Assembly: GCA_021823365.1 (NCBI GenBank)
Contig: JAKAOD010000199.1
Location: 1-6,224, forward strand
Direction of reading: 5' to 3'
DNA length: 6,224 nucleotides
Source: Actinomycetes bacterium
GTDB lineage: Bacteria > Actinomycetota > Acidimicrobiia > Acidimicrobiales > Bog-793
The notes beneath the pieces are model-generated. The model was not told the DNA's origin and made no database searches. It saw only the letters and a program-made list of their open reading frames with translations. Numbering within the stretch: position 1 is the stretch's first letter; each line of letters opens with the position of its first letter. The translations under genes were made by a program, and so were the position numbers. Below are positions 1 through 6,224 of this stretch, one piece after another.

Positions 1-1
1 C

Positions 2-478
2 GAGCGGCACGCGGCCCGCCTCGGGCTGGTGGGGCGGGTGCGCTTCGCCGGCCGCGTCGAGCCGGCCGACCTGCCGGGCGTGTACGCCTCTTCCGACGTC
101 TACGTGCTTCCCTCGGACTTCGCGCCGCAGGAGGGCGGCTTCACCCTGACCGCGCTCGAGGCGATGGCGAGCGGTCTGCCGGTCGTGCTCGCCGACGGCG
201 CCGGCCAGGTGGCCGTCGACGCGGAGAAGTTCGGCGCCGGGCTTCGCGTCCCGGCCGGCGACGCGAGACGGCTCGCTGCCGCGATCCGACGGCTGCTCGC
301 CGACGGCGACGAGCGCCGGCGCATGGCTCTGGCGGCGAGGTCCTACGTGGAGCGCTGCCACTCCTGGGACGAGATCGCGACTCGCCGGCGCGCCGTCTAC
401 GCCGAGGCGGCGGCGCTCGGTCGGGCTCGCAGAGGGACGCGCCGCGGAGCCCGATCGGCGTCGACGGCAGAGCGTTGA
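2..478 (+). CDS. Glycosyltransferase family 4, C-terminal part (5'-truncated by window edge)
   Basis: This is the C-terminal donor-binding half of a GT-B-fold, GT4-type glycosyltransferase. The frame is open from the left edge, so the acceptor-binding N-terminal half lies outside the window; the GTG at 29 is internal, not a start. The visible 158 residues begin with the usual strand 'VRFAGRVEPADLPGVYASSD', followed by 'VYVLPSD' and the family signature 'EGGFTLTALEAMASGLPVV' (about 131-190), where an acidic pair contacts the nucleotide-sugar. The two glutamates (codons 131 and 158) are separated by eight residues rather than the common seven. 'GLRVPAGDARRLAAAIRRLL' and the Arg-rich helical tail are normal for the family end. 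Its TGA stop overlaps the TTG start candidate of the next gene, suggesting an operon with coupled translation. By family it would transfer a sugar from a nucleotide donor at the cytosolic membrane face; donor and acceptor cannot be read from the sequence. Confidence 0.9.
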   Translation, partial: ERHAARLGLVGRVRFAGRVEPADLPGVYASSDVYVLPSDFAPQEGGFTLTALEAMASGLPVVLADGAGQVAVDAEKFGAGLRVPAGDARRLAAAIRRLLADGDERRRMALAARSYVERCHSWDEIATRRRAVYAEAAALGRARRGTRRGARSASTAER

Positions 479-2781
479 GCCCGGGCGGCGCCGGTGGCAC
501 GGTGCAGGAAGGCGACGGGGTCGTTGCGCGGGACGGCATGGGGGGCGACTCCGGGCGCGTCGCCGCGGTCGTCGTCGCATGGGGGCAGACCAACGCGACG
601 ATCTCGGCACTCGAGAGCCTGTCGGCCTCGACGATCCCCCTCGAGCCCCTGCTCTGCGTCGCCCAGCAGTACCAGCCCGAGCAGCTCGCGCGGCTCGCGT
701 CGGCGGCGCCCGGGGCCGAGGTCATGGAGCTCGCCGACAACCTCGGCTTCGCCGGCGCGGCGAACCGCGGGATCCACCTGGCGGTGGAGCGAGGGGCCAG
801 ATGGGTGCTGCTGATGAACAACGACGCGACGGCCGATCCCGCCTGCGCCGAGCGCTGCCTCGCCGAGGTTGCACGCCACGAGCAAGTCGCCGCGGTCGGG
901 CCGGCCGTCGCCTACGCCGGGAACGGCTCGCGCCTGTGGTTCGCCGGCGCGAGGCACAGCCAGGTCCTCGACGTCGTCTGGCACCGGGGCCCCCTCGCTC
1001 GACCCGGAGAGGTGCCGCCGAGCGCCGACAGCGACTACGTGCCCGGCTGCTGCGTGCTCCTCTCGGCCGTGGCGTGGCGGCAGCTCGGGTCGTTCCGCGA
1101 GGACTACTTCATGTACTTCGAGGACGTCGAGTGGGGCGAGCGCGCGCGTCTCGCCGGCTGGCGGCTGCGCTACCTCGGCGAAGTCCTCTGCCATCACTCG
1201 ATGGCGCTCTCCTCCGGCCACGGCGAGGGCTCGCTCCGCTCCAAGCGCCTCCTCTCGGAAACGAGCGCCTACTACCTCGCCCGCAACCCTCTGCGCCACG
1301 CACGCGAGACCCCGGGAGCCGCCCTGCGCCTCGCGCGTACCGCCGGCGCGCTCGGAATCTGGACCGCCTACAACCTCACTCGAGTCCGCCCCACCGAGTG
1401 GCCGACGGTCGGGCGAGCAATGACAGAGGGCCTTCGCGATGGGTGGTCAGGCCGGATGGGCCCGCGCCCGGCCACGCCCCGCGGGCCGTCACGCACCGGC
1501 TGGTCGGCCCGCACCGGCCGGCGAGAAGCGACCCTCGAGGAGGTTGACGCGGGCCCACCTGCGGCGGCGAGCCAACCCGGCGGCCCGAGCCCGCTCGCCG
1601 GCGCCAGGGTCTGCGTCGTCTACGACTGCCTGTTCCCCTGGACCATCGGGGGGGCCGAACGCTGGTACCGCCTGCTCGCCGAGCGTCTGGCGGCGGCCGG
1701 GGCGAGCGTCACGTACCTGACCCGGCGCCAGTGGGAAGGGGCGGCGCCGGACATCGAGGGGGTCGACGTCGTCGCCGTCTCGCGCGGCGACCTGTACCAC
1801 CCCGACGGCAAGCGCCGCAACGGACCGCCACTTCGCTTCGGCGCCGGCGTCTTGTGGTGGCTCGCCCGGCACCGGCACGAGGTCCGCGCCGTCCACGTGG
1901 CCAACTTCCCGTACTTCTCCCTCATCGGCGCGCGCGTCGCGCTCCTCGGCACGGGAACGCACCTCTACGTCGATTGGTTCGAGGTCTGGCCGCTCGCCTT
2001 CTGGCGCCGCTACGCGGGAGGAGTCGCCGGCCCCGCGGGCTTCGCGATCCAGCGCCTCTGCGTCGCTCTCTCGCCGCATGCGCTCGCCTTCTGGGGGCAC
2101 ACTGCGGAGCGCCTCTCCGCACAGGGTCATCGCGGCCGGATCACGGTGCTCCCCGGGCTGCTCCCGGCCAGGCGGCCGGGAGCGGCGGCCGCGCTCCTCC
2201 CGTCCGCCTCGCCGGCGATGGTCTTCGCCGGCAGGTTCATCCGGGACAAGGGCGTCCGGCTGCTCCCCGAGGCCCTCGAGATCGCGAGGCGCGACGTCCC
2301 CCGATTGCGTCTCGTCCTCGCAGGTGAGGGACCGGAGCGCGCCGCAGTGGAGCACGACTTGTCGCGACTGGGCCTCGACGAAGCTGCCGAGCTCGCCGGA
2401 AAGCTCGACGACGGGGAGCTCGAGCGCCTCGTCGCCGCCGCCTCCTGCGTCGTCGTCGCCTCGGTCCGCGAGGGTTACGGGATGATGGTGGTCGAGGCCG
2501 CGGCGCTCGGCACGCCGGCGATCGTCGCAGCCAATCCCGAGAACGCCGCGGTCGGCCACATCGTGGACGGCGTCAACGGCTTCGTCGTCGAGCCGACCGC
2601 CTCCGGCCTCGCGGCCGGTGTCGTGCGGGCCGTCAGGGCCGGCGCGACCCTCCGGGAGTCTACAAGAGCGTGGTACGAGCGCGCCGCGGCGAGCGCGAGC
2701 GCGGAACGGTCGGCGGCGGAGGTCGTCGCCATATATGCCGCCGACGGGGTCGGCTCCCTCGACCGGAGGTCCGGCCGCTGA
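475..2781 (+). CDS. Bifunctional GT2-GT4 glycosyltransferase fusion
   Basis: One 768-residue frame encodes two complete glycosyltransferases. Residues about 28-330 are a GT2 (GT-A fold) domain of the rhamnosyltransferase-like type: 'RVAAVVVAWGQTN' first strand, 'DNLGFAGAANRGI' (88-100), 'LLMNNDA' with the DxD-equivalent N115-N116-D117, and 'YFEDVEWGERARLAGWRLRYL' with E216-D217 as candidate catalytic or acceptor-site acids. Residues about 331-376 are a Gly/Pro/Arg/Ala-rich linker. Residues about 377-755 are a GT4 (GT-B) domain: 'GGAER' (392-396), 'FAGRFIRDKG' with R587 and K592 in the donor site, and 'REGYGMMVVEAAALGTPAIV' carrying the E-x7-E pair E666/E674. No signal peptide or clear membrane helix is seen, so it should be cytosolic or peripheral. 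The TTG at 475 gives a TTGA overlap with the upstream stop; GTG 502 and ATG 538 (GGGA 4 nt upstream) are in-frame alternatives, and ATG 538 would also suit the GT2 domain. Two successive sugar additions are inferred. Confidence 0.9.
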   Translation: MSPGGAGGTVQEGDGVVARDGMGGDSGRVAAVVVAWGQTNATISALESLSASTIPLEPLLCVAQQYQPEQLARLASAAPGAEVMELADNLGFAGAANRGIHLAVERGARWVLLMNNDATADPACAERCLAEVARHEQVAAVGPAVAYAGNGSRLWFAGARHSQVLDVVWHRGPLARPGEVPPSADSDYVPGCCVLLSAVAWRQLGSFREDYFMYFEDVEWGERARLAGWRLRYLGEVLCHHSMALSSGHGEGSLRSKRLLSETSAYYLARNPLRHARETPGAALRLARTAGALGIWTAYNLTRVRPTEWPTVGRAMTEGLRDGWSGRMGPRPATPRGPSRTGWSARTGRREATLEEVDAGPPAAASQPGGPSPLAGARVCVVYDCLFPWTIGGAERWYRLLAERLAAAGASVTYLTRRQWEGAAPDIEGVDVVAVSRGDLYHPDGKRRNGPPLRFGAGVLWWLARHRHEVRAVHVANFPYFSLIGARVALLGTGTHLYVDWFEVWPLAFWRRYAGGVAGPAGFAIQRLCVALSPHALAFWGHTAERLSAQGHRGRITVLPGLLPARRPGAAAALLPSASPAMVFAGRFIRDKGVRLLPEALEIARRDVPRLRLVLAGEGPERAAVEHDLSRLGLDEAAELAGKLDDGELERLVAAASCVVVASVREGYGMMVVEAAALGTPAIVAANPENAAVGHIVDGVNGFVVEPTASGLAAGVVRAVRAGATLRESTRAWYERAAASASAERSAAEVVAIYAADGVGSLDRRSGR

Positions 2782-2931
2782 CCGGAGACGCGCCGCGCTG
2801 ACGCCGAGCCCGCCCACGCCCCGGAGTGCCAAGCCGCGCCAGCGCTCGGCAATCGACCGGGCAAGCGACCGCCGCCCTGGCGAGTCGACGCAAGGCAGCC
2901 ACACCCAGCTCCTTCTTGCCGGAGCGCGACT
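2782..2931. other. Convergent intergenic gap, no gene recognised
   Basis: This 150-bp stretch separates the stop of the GT2-GT4 fusion from the stop of the minus-strand membrane protein. I see no convincing coding frame. A short inverted repeat, GCTCC (2908-2912) and GGAGC (2921-2925) around an 8-nt loop, lies just past the minus-strand stop and could be part of a transcription end. It is only five base pairs and has no T-tract in either direction, so I do not call it an intrinsic terminator. Confidence 0.5.
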
Positions 2932-4848
2932 TCAGCTTGCCGCTTGGGCGAGCCGGCAGAGCTTCAGTCGCTCGTGGCCGGCGCCGATGCCTGCTTCGAC
3001 GACCTCGCATCGGGTGGCGACGAGGCCCCGCGCGCCGAGGTCGGCGAGGTAGGCAGGAGTCCCCTTCGGCATCGACAGACCGCCGCGTTCGGGCACATCG
3101 ACGAAGACCACGTTGATCGTGCCGCCGTCGTGGCTCACCCGGGCGAGCGCTCGGTGCACGAGGGACCGGTTGGCGGGGGTCAAGAGGTCGCCGATTCCCC
3201 CGATCCCGATGATGCGCGGCGGAAGCTGGGGAAAGATGTAGCCCATCGGCAGGCCGCCGACCTCGACGAGCGCATCCACGCGCCCGTTCTCGAGCAGAGA
3301 CGGCGTGCGCAAGCTGAAGAACGCCCGCCCGAAGGGCACCCTCTCCCAGTAGTTTCCGGGTGAGGTGGTCACGACGCACGCGACACAGGCGAGGAGGAAG
3401 CCGGGGACCACGGCGCGTCGTGGCCCGGCAGACGGGCGCGTGCGGTGCATTGAGCGTGACCTCTCGCCGAGCGCCACGAGGCGGCGGGCGGCCGCCAGGA
3501 TGACGACCGGCGAAAGGAGCTCGAGTGGGATGACGTAGCGGTAGACGCTGAACACCTCCATCCACACGGCGATCCCGACGGCAAAGGCGACGAGCAGGTA
3601 GCGGTCGGCGTCCGCCCTCATACCCTCGCTCGCCTCTGTCGCCCCTGTTCTGCCAAGGAGGGCGGAAGGGCTCGCGCCGCGCCGCTCGAGCTCGATCCGC
3701 ACCGCCGGGCCCAGCGCCTCCGTGCGCCGGGGACTTCGTCGCGCGGCCGCGAGCGACGAGCGCGCCGCCCGGACGAGGAGCGTGACGACAAGCCCTGCGG
3801 TGAGCACGTAGGCAAGAGGCATCGACAGCGCCCGGAAGTCGATCTCGCCGACCGAGGTGGGGTGGAAGAGCCAGCGGATCGGGTAGGCAAGACCGGCGAG
3901 TGGCGAGCTTGGCAGGAATCCGCCGCGAAGGTGCGCCGTCGGCACGTACGGCGAGTGGAAGATCCCGAAGGTCGCCTGGGTGAACGCGATCGGGTCCCGG
4001 TAGTGCCGCCAGAGGAACCAGAACCAGTAGCCGGACGTCGCGAGCGTGCCGGCCACGCCTCCCGCTGCAGCGGCGCCAAGCCGAAGTGCTCGGAGGCGGG
4101 CACCCGCGCCGGCACCGACCGCGAGCGAGCCGAGCACGATCCCGAGCCCGACGGGGAGTTCTGCGAGCTTCAGGCCTGAGCCGATCCCCGCCGCCAGACC
4201 GGCCGCTGCCCACCACCACAGGCCTCCCTTGCTCGGTCCGGCCTCGACGGCGCGCAGCGCGAGGAGCACGCCGAGAAGGAGTGGGACGGCGACGACGGCG
4301 TCGCCCATCGAGCTGCCGATCTCGGAGACGAACCCGCCACCGGTCGCGGCGGCGATCGCGGCCGCCAGGGCGACCGTCCTCGACGCGCCGGCCCGGCGAG
4401 CGACGAGACAGACGAGCGCCGGCGCAAGGCCCTGGAACGCCCCGAGGGCGACCGCCTCGAGCCTCGGAGGGGCGTGCTCGATCAGCAGGTACGTGGGGAG
4501 ATCGAGAAGCGGGTTCAGCAGCGACTGGAGCTGGGCGGGGTAGACGTCGATCGAGAGGCGCCCGTGGAGGAAGGCATAGGGGTCGTAGAAGTGGTAGTTG
4601 AGCAGGTCATAGTTGGCGTCCTGACCGATCGCGAGCGCCGCGAGGGCACAGCCGAGCGGGAAGAGGACCAGCACGGCGGCGACGGCGACGCTGGTCGGGA
4701 TCGCATCGAGCGCCCGCGCAAGCCTCCGAGCGACGGCGACGGCTGCCGCGCCGCCGCAGGCGAGCGCGCGGCCACCGCGCCGAGCGGGTCTGAGGGGGGG
4801 CGCGACGTCGACACCGGGTGCGAGCTCGCCCGCGGCGCTCGGCGTCAC
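2932..4848 (-). CDS. Polytopic membrane protein, putative GT-C-like glycosyltransferase
   Basis: This is a 638-residue integral membrane protein with about ten hydrophobic segments by eye (roughly 52-75, 132-150, 157-173, 183-201, 210-240, 256-280, 342-360, 416-434, 440-458, 477-495). An Ala/Arg/Pro-rich N-terminal tail of about 45 residues precedes them and a soluble domain of about 140 residues (497-638) follows. Directly after the first helix comes 'GQDANYDLLNYHFYDPYAF' (75-93), rich in Asp, Asn and Tyr. Other conserved-looking motifs are 'FVSEIGSSMGD' (173-183), 'GSGLKLAEL', 'WLFHP' (326-330) and 'VYRYVIPLELLSPVV'. An acidic first external loop and this topology resemble GT-C enzymes that use polyprenyl-phosphate sugars; that assignment is inference, and a non-enzymatic membrane role is possible. 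The GTG at 4848 is the only plausible start, since the next in-frame start codon falls inside the first helix. No Shine-Dalgarno is visible before it. It is the head-to-head paralogue of the gene at 4993. Confidence 0.87.
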   Translation of the reverse strand: MTPSAAGELAPGVDVAPPLRPARRGGRALACGGAAAVAVARRLARALDAIPTSVAVAAVLVLFPLGCALAALAIGQDANYDLLNYHFYDPYAFLHGRLSIDVYPAQLQSLLNPLLDLPTYLLIEHAPPRLEAVALGAFQGLAPALVCLVARRAGASRTVALAAAIAAATGGGFVSEIGSSMGDAVVAVPLLLGVLLALRAVEAGPSKGGLWWWAAAGLAAGIGSGLKLAELPVGLGIVLGSLAVGAGAGARLRALRLGAAAAGGVAGTLATSGYWFWFLWRHYRDPIAFTQATFGIFHSPYVPTAHLRGGFLPSSPLAGLAYPIRWLFHPTSVGEIDFRALSMPLAYVLTAGLVVTLLVRAARSSLAAARRSPRRTEALGPAVRIELERRGASPSALLGRTGATEASEGMRADADRYLLVAFAVGIAVWMEVFSVYRYVIPLELLSPVVILAAARRLVALGERSRSMHRTRPSAGPRRAVVPGFLLACVACVVTTSPGNYWERVPFGRAFFSLRTPSLLENGRVDALVEVGGLPMGYIFPQLPPRIIGIGGIGDLLTPANRSLVHRALARVSHDGGTINVVFVDVPERGGLSMPKGTPAYLADLGARGLVATRCEVVEAGIGAGHERLKLCRLAQAAS

Positions 4849-4849
4849 C

Positions 4850-4876
4850 GGGCGGGCCGGGCGGGCCGGGCGAGCC
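4850..4876. repeat. Three-copy 9-bp tandem repeat
   Basis: GGGCGGGCC occurs twice (4850-4858 and 4859-4867), followed by a third copy with one change, GGGCGAGCC (4868-4876). It directly abuts the GTG start of the minus-strand membrane protein, where a ribosome-binding site would normally lie. The unit is three codons long, so copy-number changes would preserve frame. It may be a simple low-complexity GC tract. Confidence 0.75.
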
Positions 4877-4983
4877 GGTCGGATGGAGCCCGCAACGTAG
4901 CATCCAGGGGGCCGCCAGCGGGAGCCCGGCGGCTGGCGCCCCGGTCCGCAAGGCAGCTCCGGGGGACGTGCGAGCTACCGAGT

Positions 4984-4987
4984 GGAG
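4984..4987 (+). promoter_or_regulatory. Ribosome binding site supporting the start at 4993
   Basis: GGAG sits five bases upstream of the ATG at 4993 and continues into GAGAG. This is the clearest Shine-Dalgarno sequence in the window and decides the start of the right-hand membrane protein gene. Confidence 0.6.
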
Positions 4988-4992
4988 AGCCG

Positions 4993-6224
4993 ATGGCGGA
5001 GGAGGAGCGCCTGCAGCGCGGCGTGGCAGGCGCCGCGCGCCCGGAGCTCCCGTGGTCTCGCGTCGAGATCGCCGCCCTCCTCCTCCCGGTGATCGGTTGC
5101 GCCCTCGCGACCCTCGCGATCGGCCAGGACGCGAACTTCGACCTGTTCAACTACCACTACTACGACCCGTACGCCTTCCTCCACTCGCGGCTCGCGGTCG
5201 ACGTCATCCCGGCCTCGCTGCAGAGCTACCTCAACCCGATCATCGACCTGCCCTTCTACTTCCTCATCAACCATCTCGCGCCGCGGCTCGAGGCGGTCCT
5301 GGTCGGCGCCGTCCAGGGCACCAACCTCGTCCTCGTCTACATGATCTCCCGACGTGTCGCGAGGTCGCGTGCCCTCTCCGCCGCGGCGGTCGTCGCCGCC
5401 GGGATCGCCGGCGGCTTCGTCTCCGAGCTCGGCAACTCGATGGGCGACACGATCGTGAGCATCCCGATGCTCTGGGGCGTCCTGGTCGTGCTCGGCGCCG
5501 TCAGCCGCCGCGGCGAGCCTGGCGAGACATGGCGCTGGGCGGCGGGGGGGGCGCTCGTCGGGCTCGGCGCCGGGCTCAAGCTCTCCGAGCTCGAAGTCGG
5601 GATCGCGCTCCCTCTCGCGGCGCTCGCCGTGGGTGGTCCCTGGCGCGAACGTGTGCGGCGCCTCCTCGCCTCCGGCTTCGCCGAGCTCGGCGGGCTGCTC
5701 GCCACCGCCGGCTACTGGACGGTCCATCTCTGGCTGGCGTACGGCGACCCGCTCGTCTTCGACGCCTCGTCGAACGCCCTGTTCGCGACCCGATACCTGC
5801 CCAAGGCAGCGGCAAAGGGCCGCGGCTTCCTGCCGGCGAACCTGCTCGACGCCGCCTTCTACCCCGTGTACTGGCTGTTCCATCCGCTCGCCGTCGCCGA
5901 GATCCCGCTGCGCGAGCTCTCCGTGCCGCTCGCCTACGTGATGGTCATGTCACTCGTCGTGGTGCTCGCCGCGCGCCTGGTCCGGCGAGCCGTCGGGAGG
6001 GCCCCGGCGCGCCGGGCGCCGGCCCGTGCCGCCGGCGGCACGGCGTCCTTCGAGCGCGACGCCGACGCCTTCCTCATCGTGCTGTTCGCCGTGTCGATCG
6101 CCGTCTTCATCAAGCAGCTCGGCGTCTACCGGTACTTGATCCCGATCGAGCTCCTGTCGCCGGTCGTCGTCCTCTCCGCCGGCCGCCGCCTCGCCGCGCT
6201 GCTCGTCGAGGGGCGGGCCGCGTC
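4993..6224 (+). CDS. Polytopic membrane protein, putative GT-C-like glycosyltransferase (3'-truncated)
   Basis: The frame from the ATG at 4993 stays open to the window end, giving the first 410 residues of a multi-pass membrane protein. It aligns along its whole visible length with the minus-strand protein at 2932-4848. Shared blocks are 'GQDANFDLFNYHYYDPYAF' (44-62), 'FVSELGNSMGD' (142-152), 'GAGLKLSEL' (192-200), 'RGFLP' (277-281), 'WLFHP' (294-298) and 'VYRYLIPIELLSPVV' (378-392). Hydrophobic segments lie near 24-43, 99-118, 152-170, 182-213, 225-248, 309-330, 357-374 and 382-400. By comparison with the paralogue, about 175 residues are missing past the edge, including any C-terminal soluble domain. 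The N-terminal tail is only about 23 residues, half that of the paralogue. A GGAG ribosome site supports the start. Acids D46, D50 and D58 in the first predicted external loop are candidate catalytic residues if this is a GT-C enzyme, which is inference. An 8-G run at 5544-5551 does not break the frame. Confidence 0.88.
   Translation, partial: MAEEERLQRGVAGAARPELPWSRVEIAALLLPVIGCALATLAIGQDANFDLFNYHYYDPYAFLHSRLAVDVIPASLQSYLNPIIDLPFYFLINHLAPRLEAVLVGAVQGTNLVLVYMISRRVARSRALSAAAVVAAGIAGGFVSELGNSMGDTIVSIPMLWGVLVVLGAVSRRGEPGETWRWAAGGALVGLGAGLKLSELEVGIALPLAALAVGGPWRERVRRLLASGFAELGGLLATAGYWTVHLWLAYGDPLVFDASSNALFATRYLPKAAAKGRGFLPANLLDAAFYPVYWLFHPLAVAEIPLRELSVPLAYVMVMSLVVVLAARLVRRAVGRAPARRAPARAAGGTASFERDADAFLIVLFAVSIAVFIKQLGVYRYLIPIELLSPVVVLSAGRRLAALLVEGRAA

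Larger units (their letters stand above)
4849..4992. promoter_or_regulatory. Divergent intergenic region, presumed bidirectional promoter
   Basis: This 144-bp region lies between the starts of the two divergently read membrane-protein genes, so promoters for both are expected here. No strong -35/-10 pair stands out; TAGCAT at 4898-4903 on the plus strand is a weak -10-like hexamer. The region holds a 9-bp tandem repeat beside the minus-strand start and two mutually exclusive GC-rich inverted repeats around 4911-4938: GCCGCC with GGCGGC, or CGCCAGC with GCTGGCG. The promoter role is inferred from gene orientation rather than from a recognised motif. Confidence 0.35.

Noticed and set aside
397..1299. 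300-codon minus-strand open frame opposite the GT2 domain
   Set aside because: Shadow of the plus-strand GT2 coding sequence; no domain signature.
579..1547. 322-codon plus-strand frame overlapping the GT2 domain
   Set aside because: Arg/Ala/Pro-rich product without motifs, whereas the overlapping frame from 475 shows the full GT2 signature set.
1489..2904. Long open frame (471 codons) on the minus strand opposite the GT4 domain
   Set aside because: It is antisense to a gene with unmistakable GT4 motifs, and its own product has no recognisable domain and the charged composition typical of a shadow frame.
2908..2925. GCTCC/GGAGC hairpin as a rho-independent terminator
   Set aside because: Stem of only five pairs, 8-nt loop, and no T-tract after it on either strand.
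2660..4219. Long open frame (519 codons) on the minus strand in another frame than the membrane protein gene
   Set aside because: Its product is Arg/Pro-rich low-complexity sequence, runs across two real genes and their gap, and is explained by GC-rich shadow coding; the 2932-4848 frame has membrane helices and a clear paralogue.
5544..5551. Run of eight G as a frameshift or phase-variation site
   Set aside because: Homology to the paralogue continues in the same frame on both sides, so no frameshift is present; slippage is possible but unsupported.
1..6224. tRNA/rRNA genes, insertion sequences, CRISPR arrays, phage or toxin-antitoxin genes
   Set aside because: I read both strands for cloverleaf-like or rRNA segments, transposase motifs and regularly spaced repeats and found none.

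Overview
The window is a GC-rich (roughly 70% G+C) bacterial segment with a strong G/C bias at third codon positions and GTG/TTG starts. This fits a high-GC actinomycete-like genome, but no marker gene in the window fixes the lineage. The content is surface-glycan or glycoconjugate assembly: two cytosolic glycosyltransferase genes followed by two large polytopic membrane proteins that look like GT-C-type (lipid-linked-sugar-using) glycosyltransferases of an uncharacterised family. I see no RNA genes, mobile elements or CRISPR.

Layout. (1) Positions 2-478 (+) hold the C-terminal half of a GT4 glycosyltransferase cut by the left edge. (2) Positions 475-2781 (+) overlap it by 4 nt and encode one 768-residue polypeptide. 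It joins a GT2 (GT-A fold) glycosyltransferase to a GT4 (GT-B fold) glycosyltransferase through a Gly/Pro/Arg-rich linker. (3) Positions 2782-2931 are a 150-bp non-coding gap between converging genes. (4) Positions 2932-4848 (-) encode a 638-residue multi-pass membrane protein with a C-terminal soluble domain. (5) Positions 4849-4992 form a 144-bp divergent intergenic region with a 9-bp tandem repeat and overlapping inverted repeats. (6) Positions 4993 to the right edge (+) encode a second membrane protein, clearly paralogous to the minus-strand one and cut by the window end.

How they may work together (inference): the cytosolic GT4 and the GT2-GT4 fusion would add sugars from nucleotide donors to a lipid carrier or cell-surface glycan on the inner membrane face. 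The paired GT-C-like membrane proteins could transfer sugars from lipid carriers on the outer face. The most notable items are the bifunctional GT2-GT4 fusion, and the head-to-head duplicated membrane proteins with an invariant acidic motif just after the first membrane helix, which look like an undercharacterised GT-C-like family.
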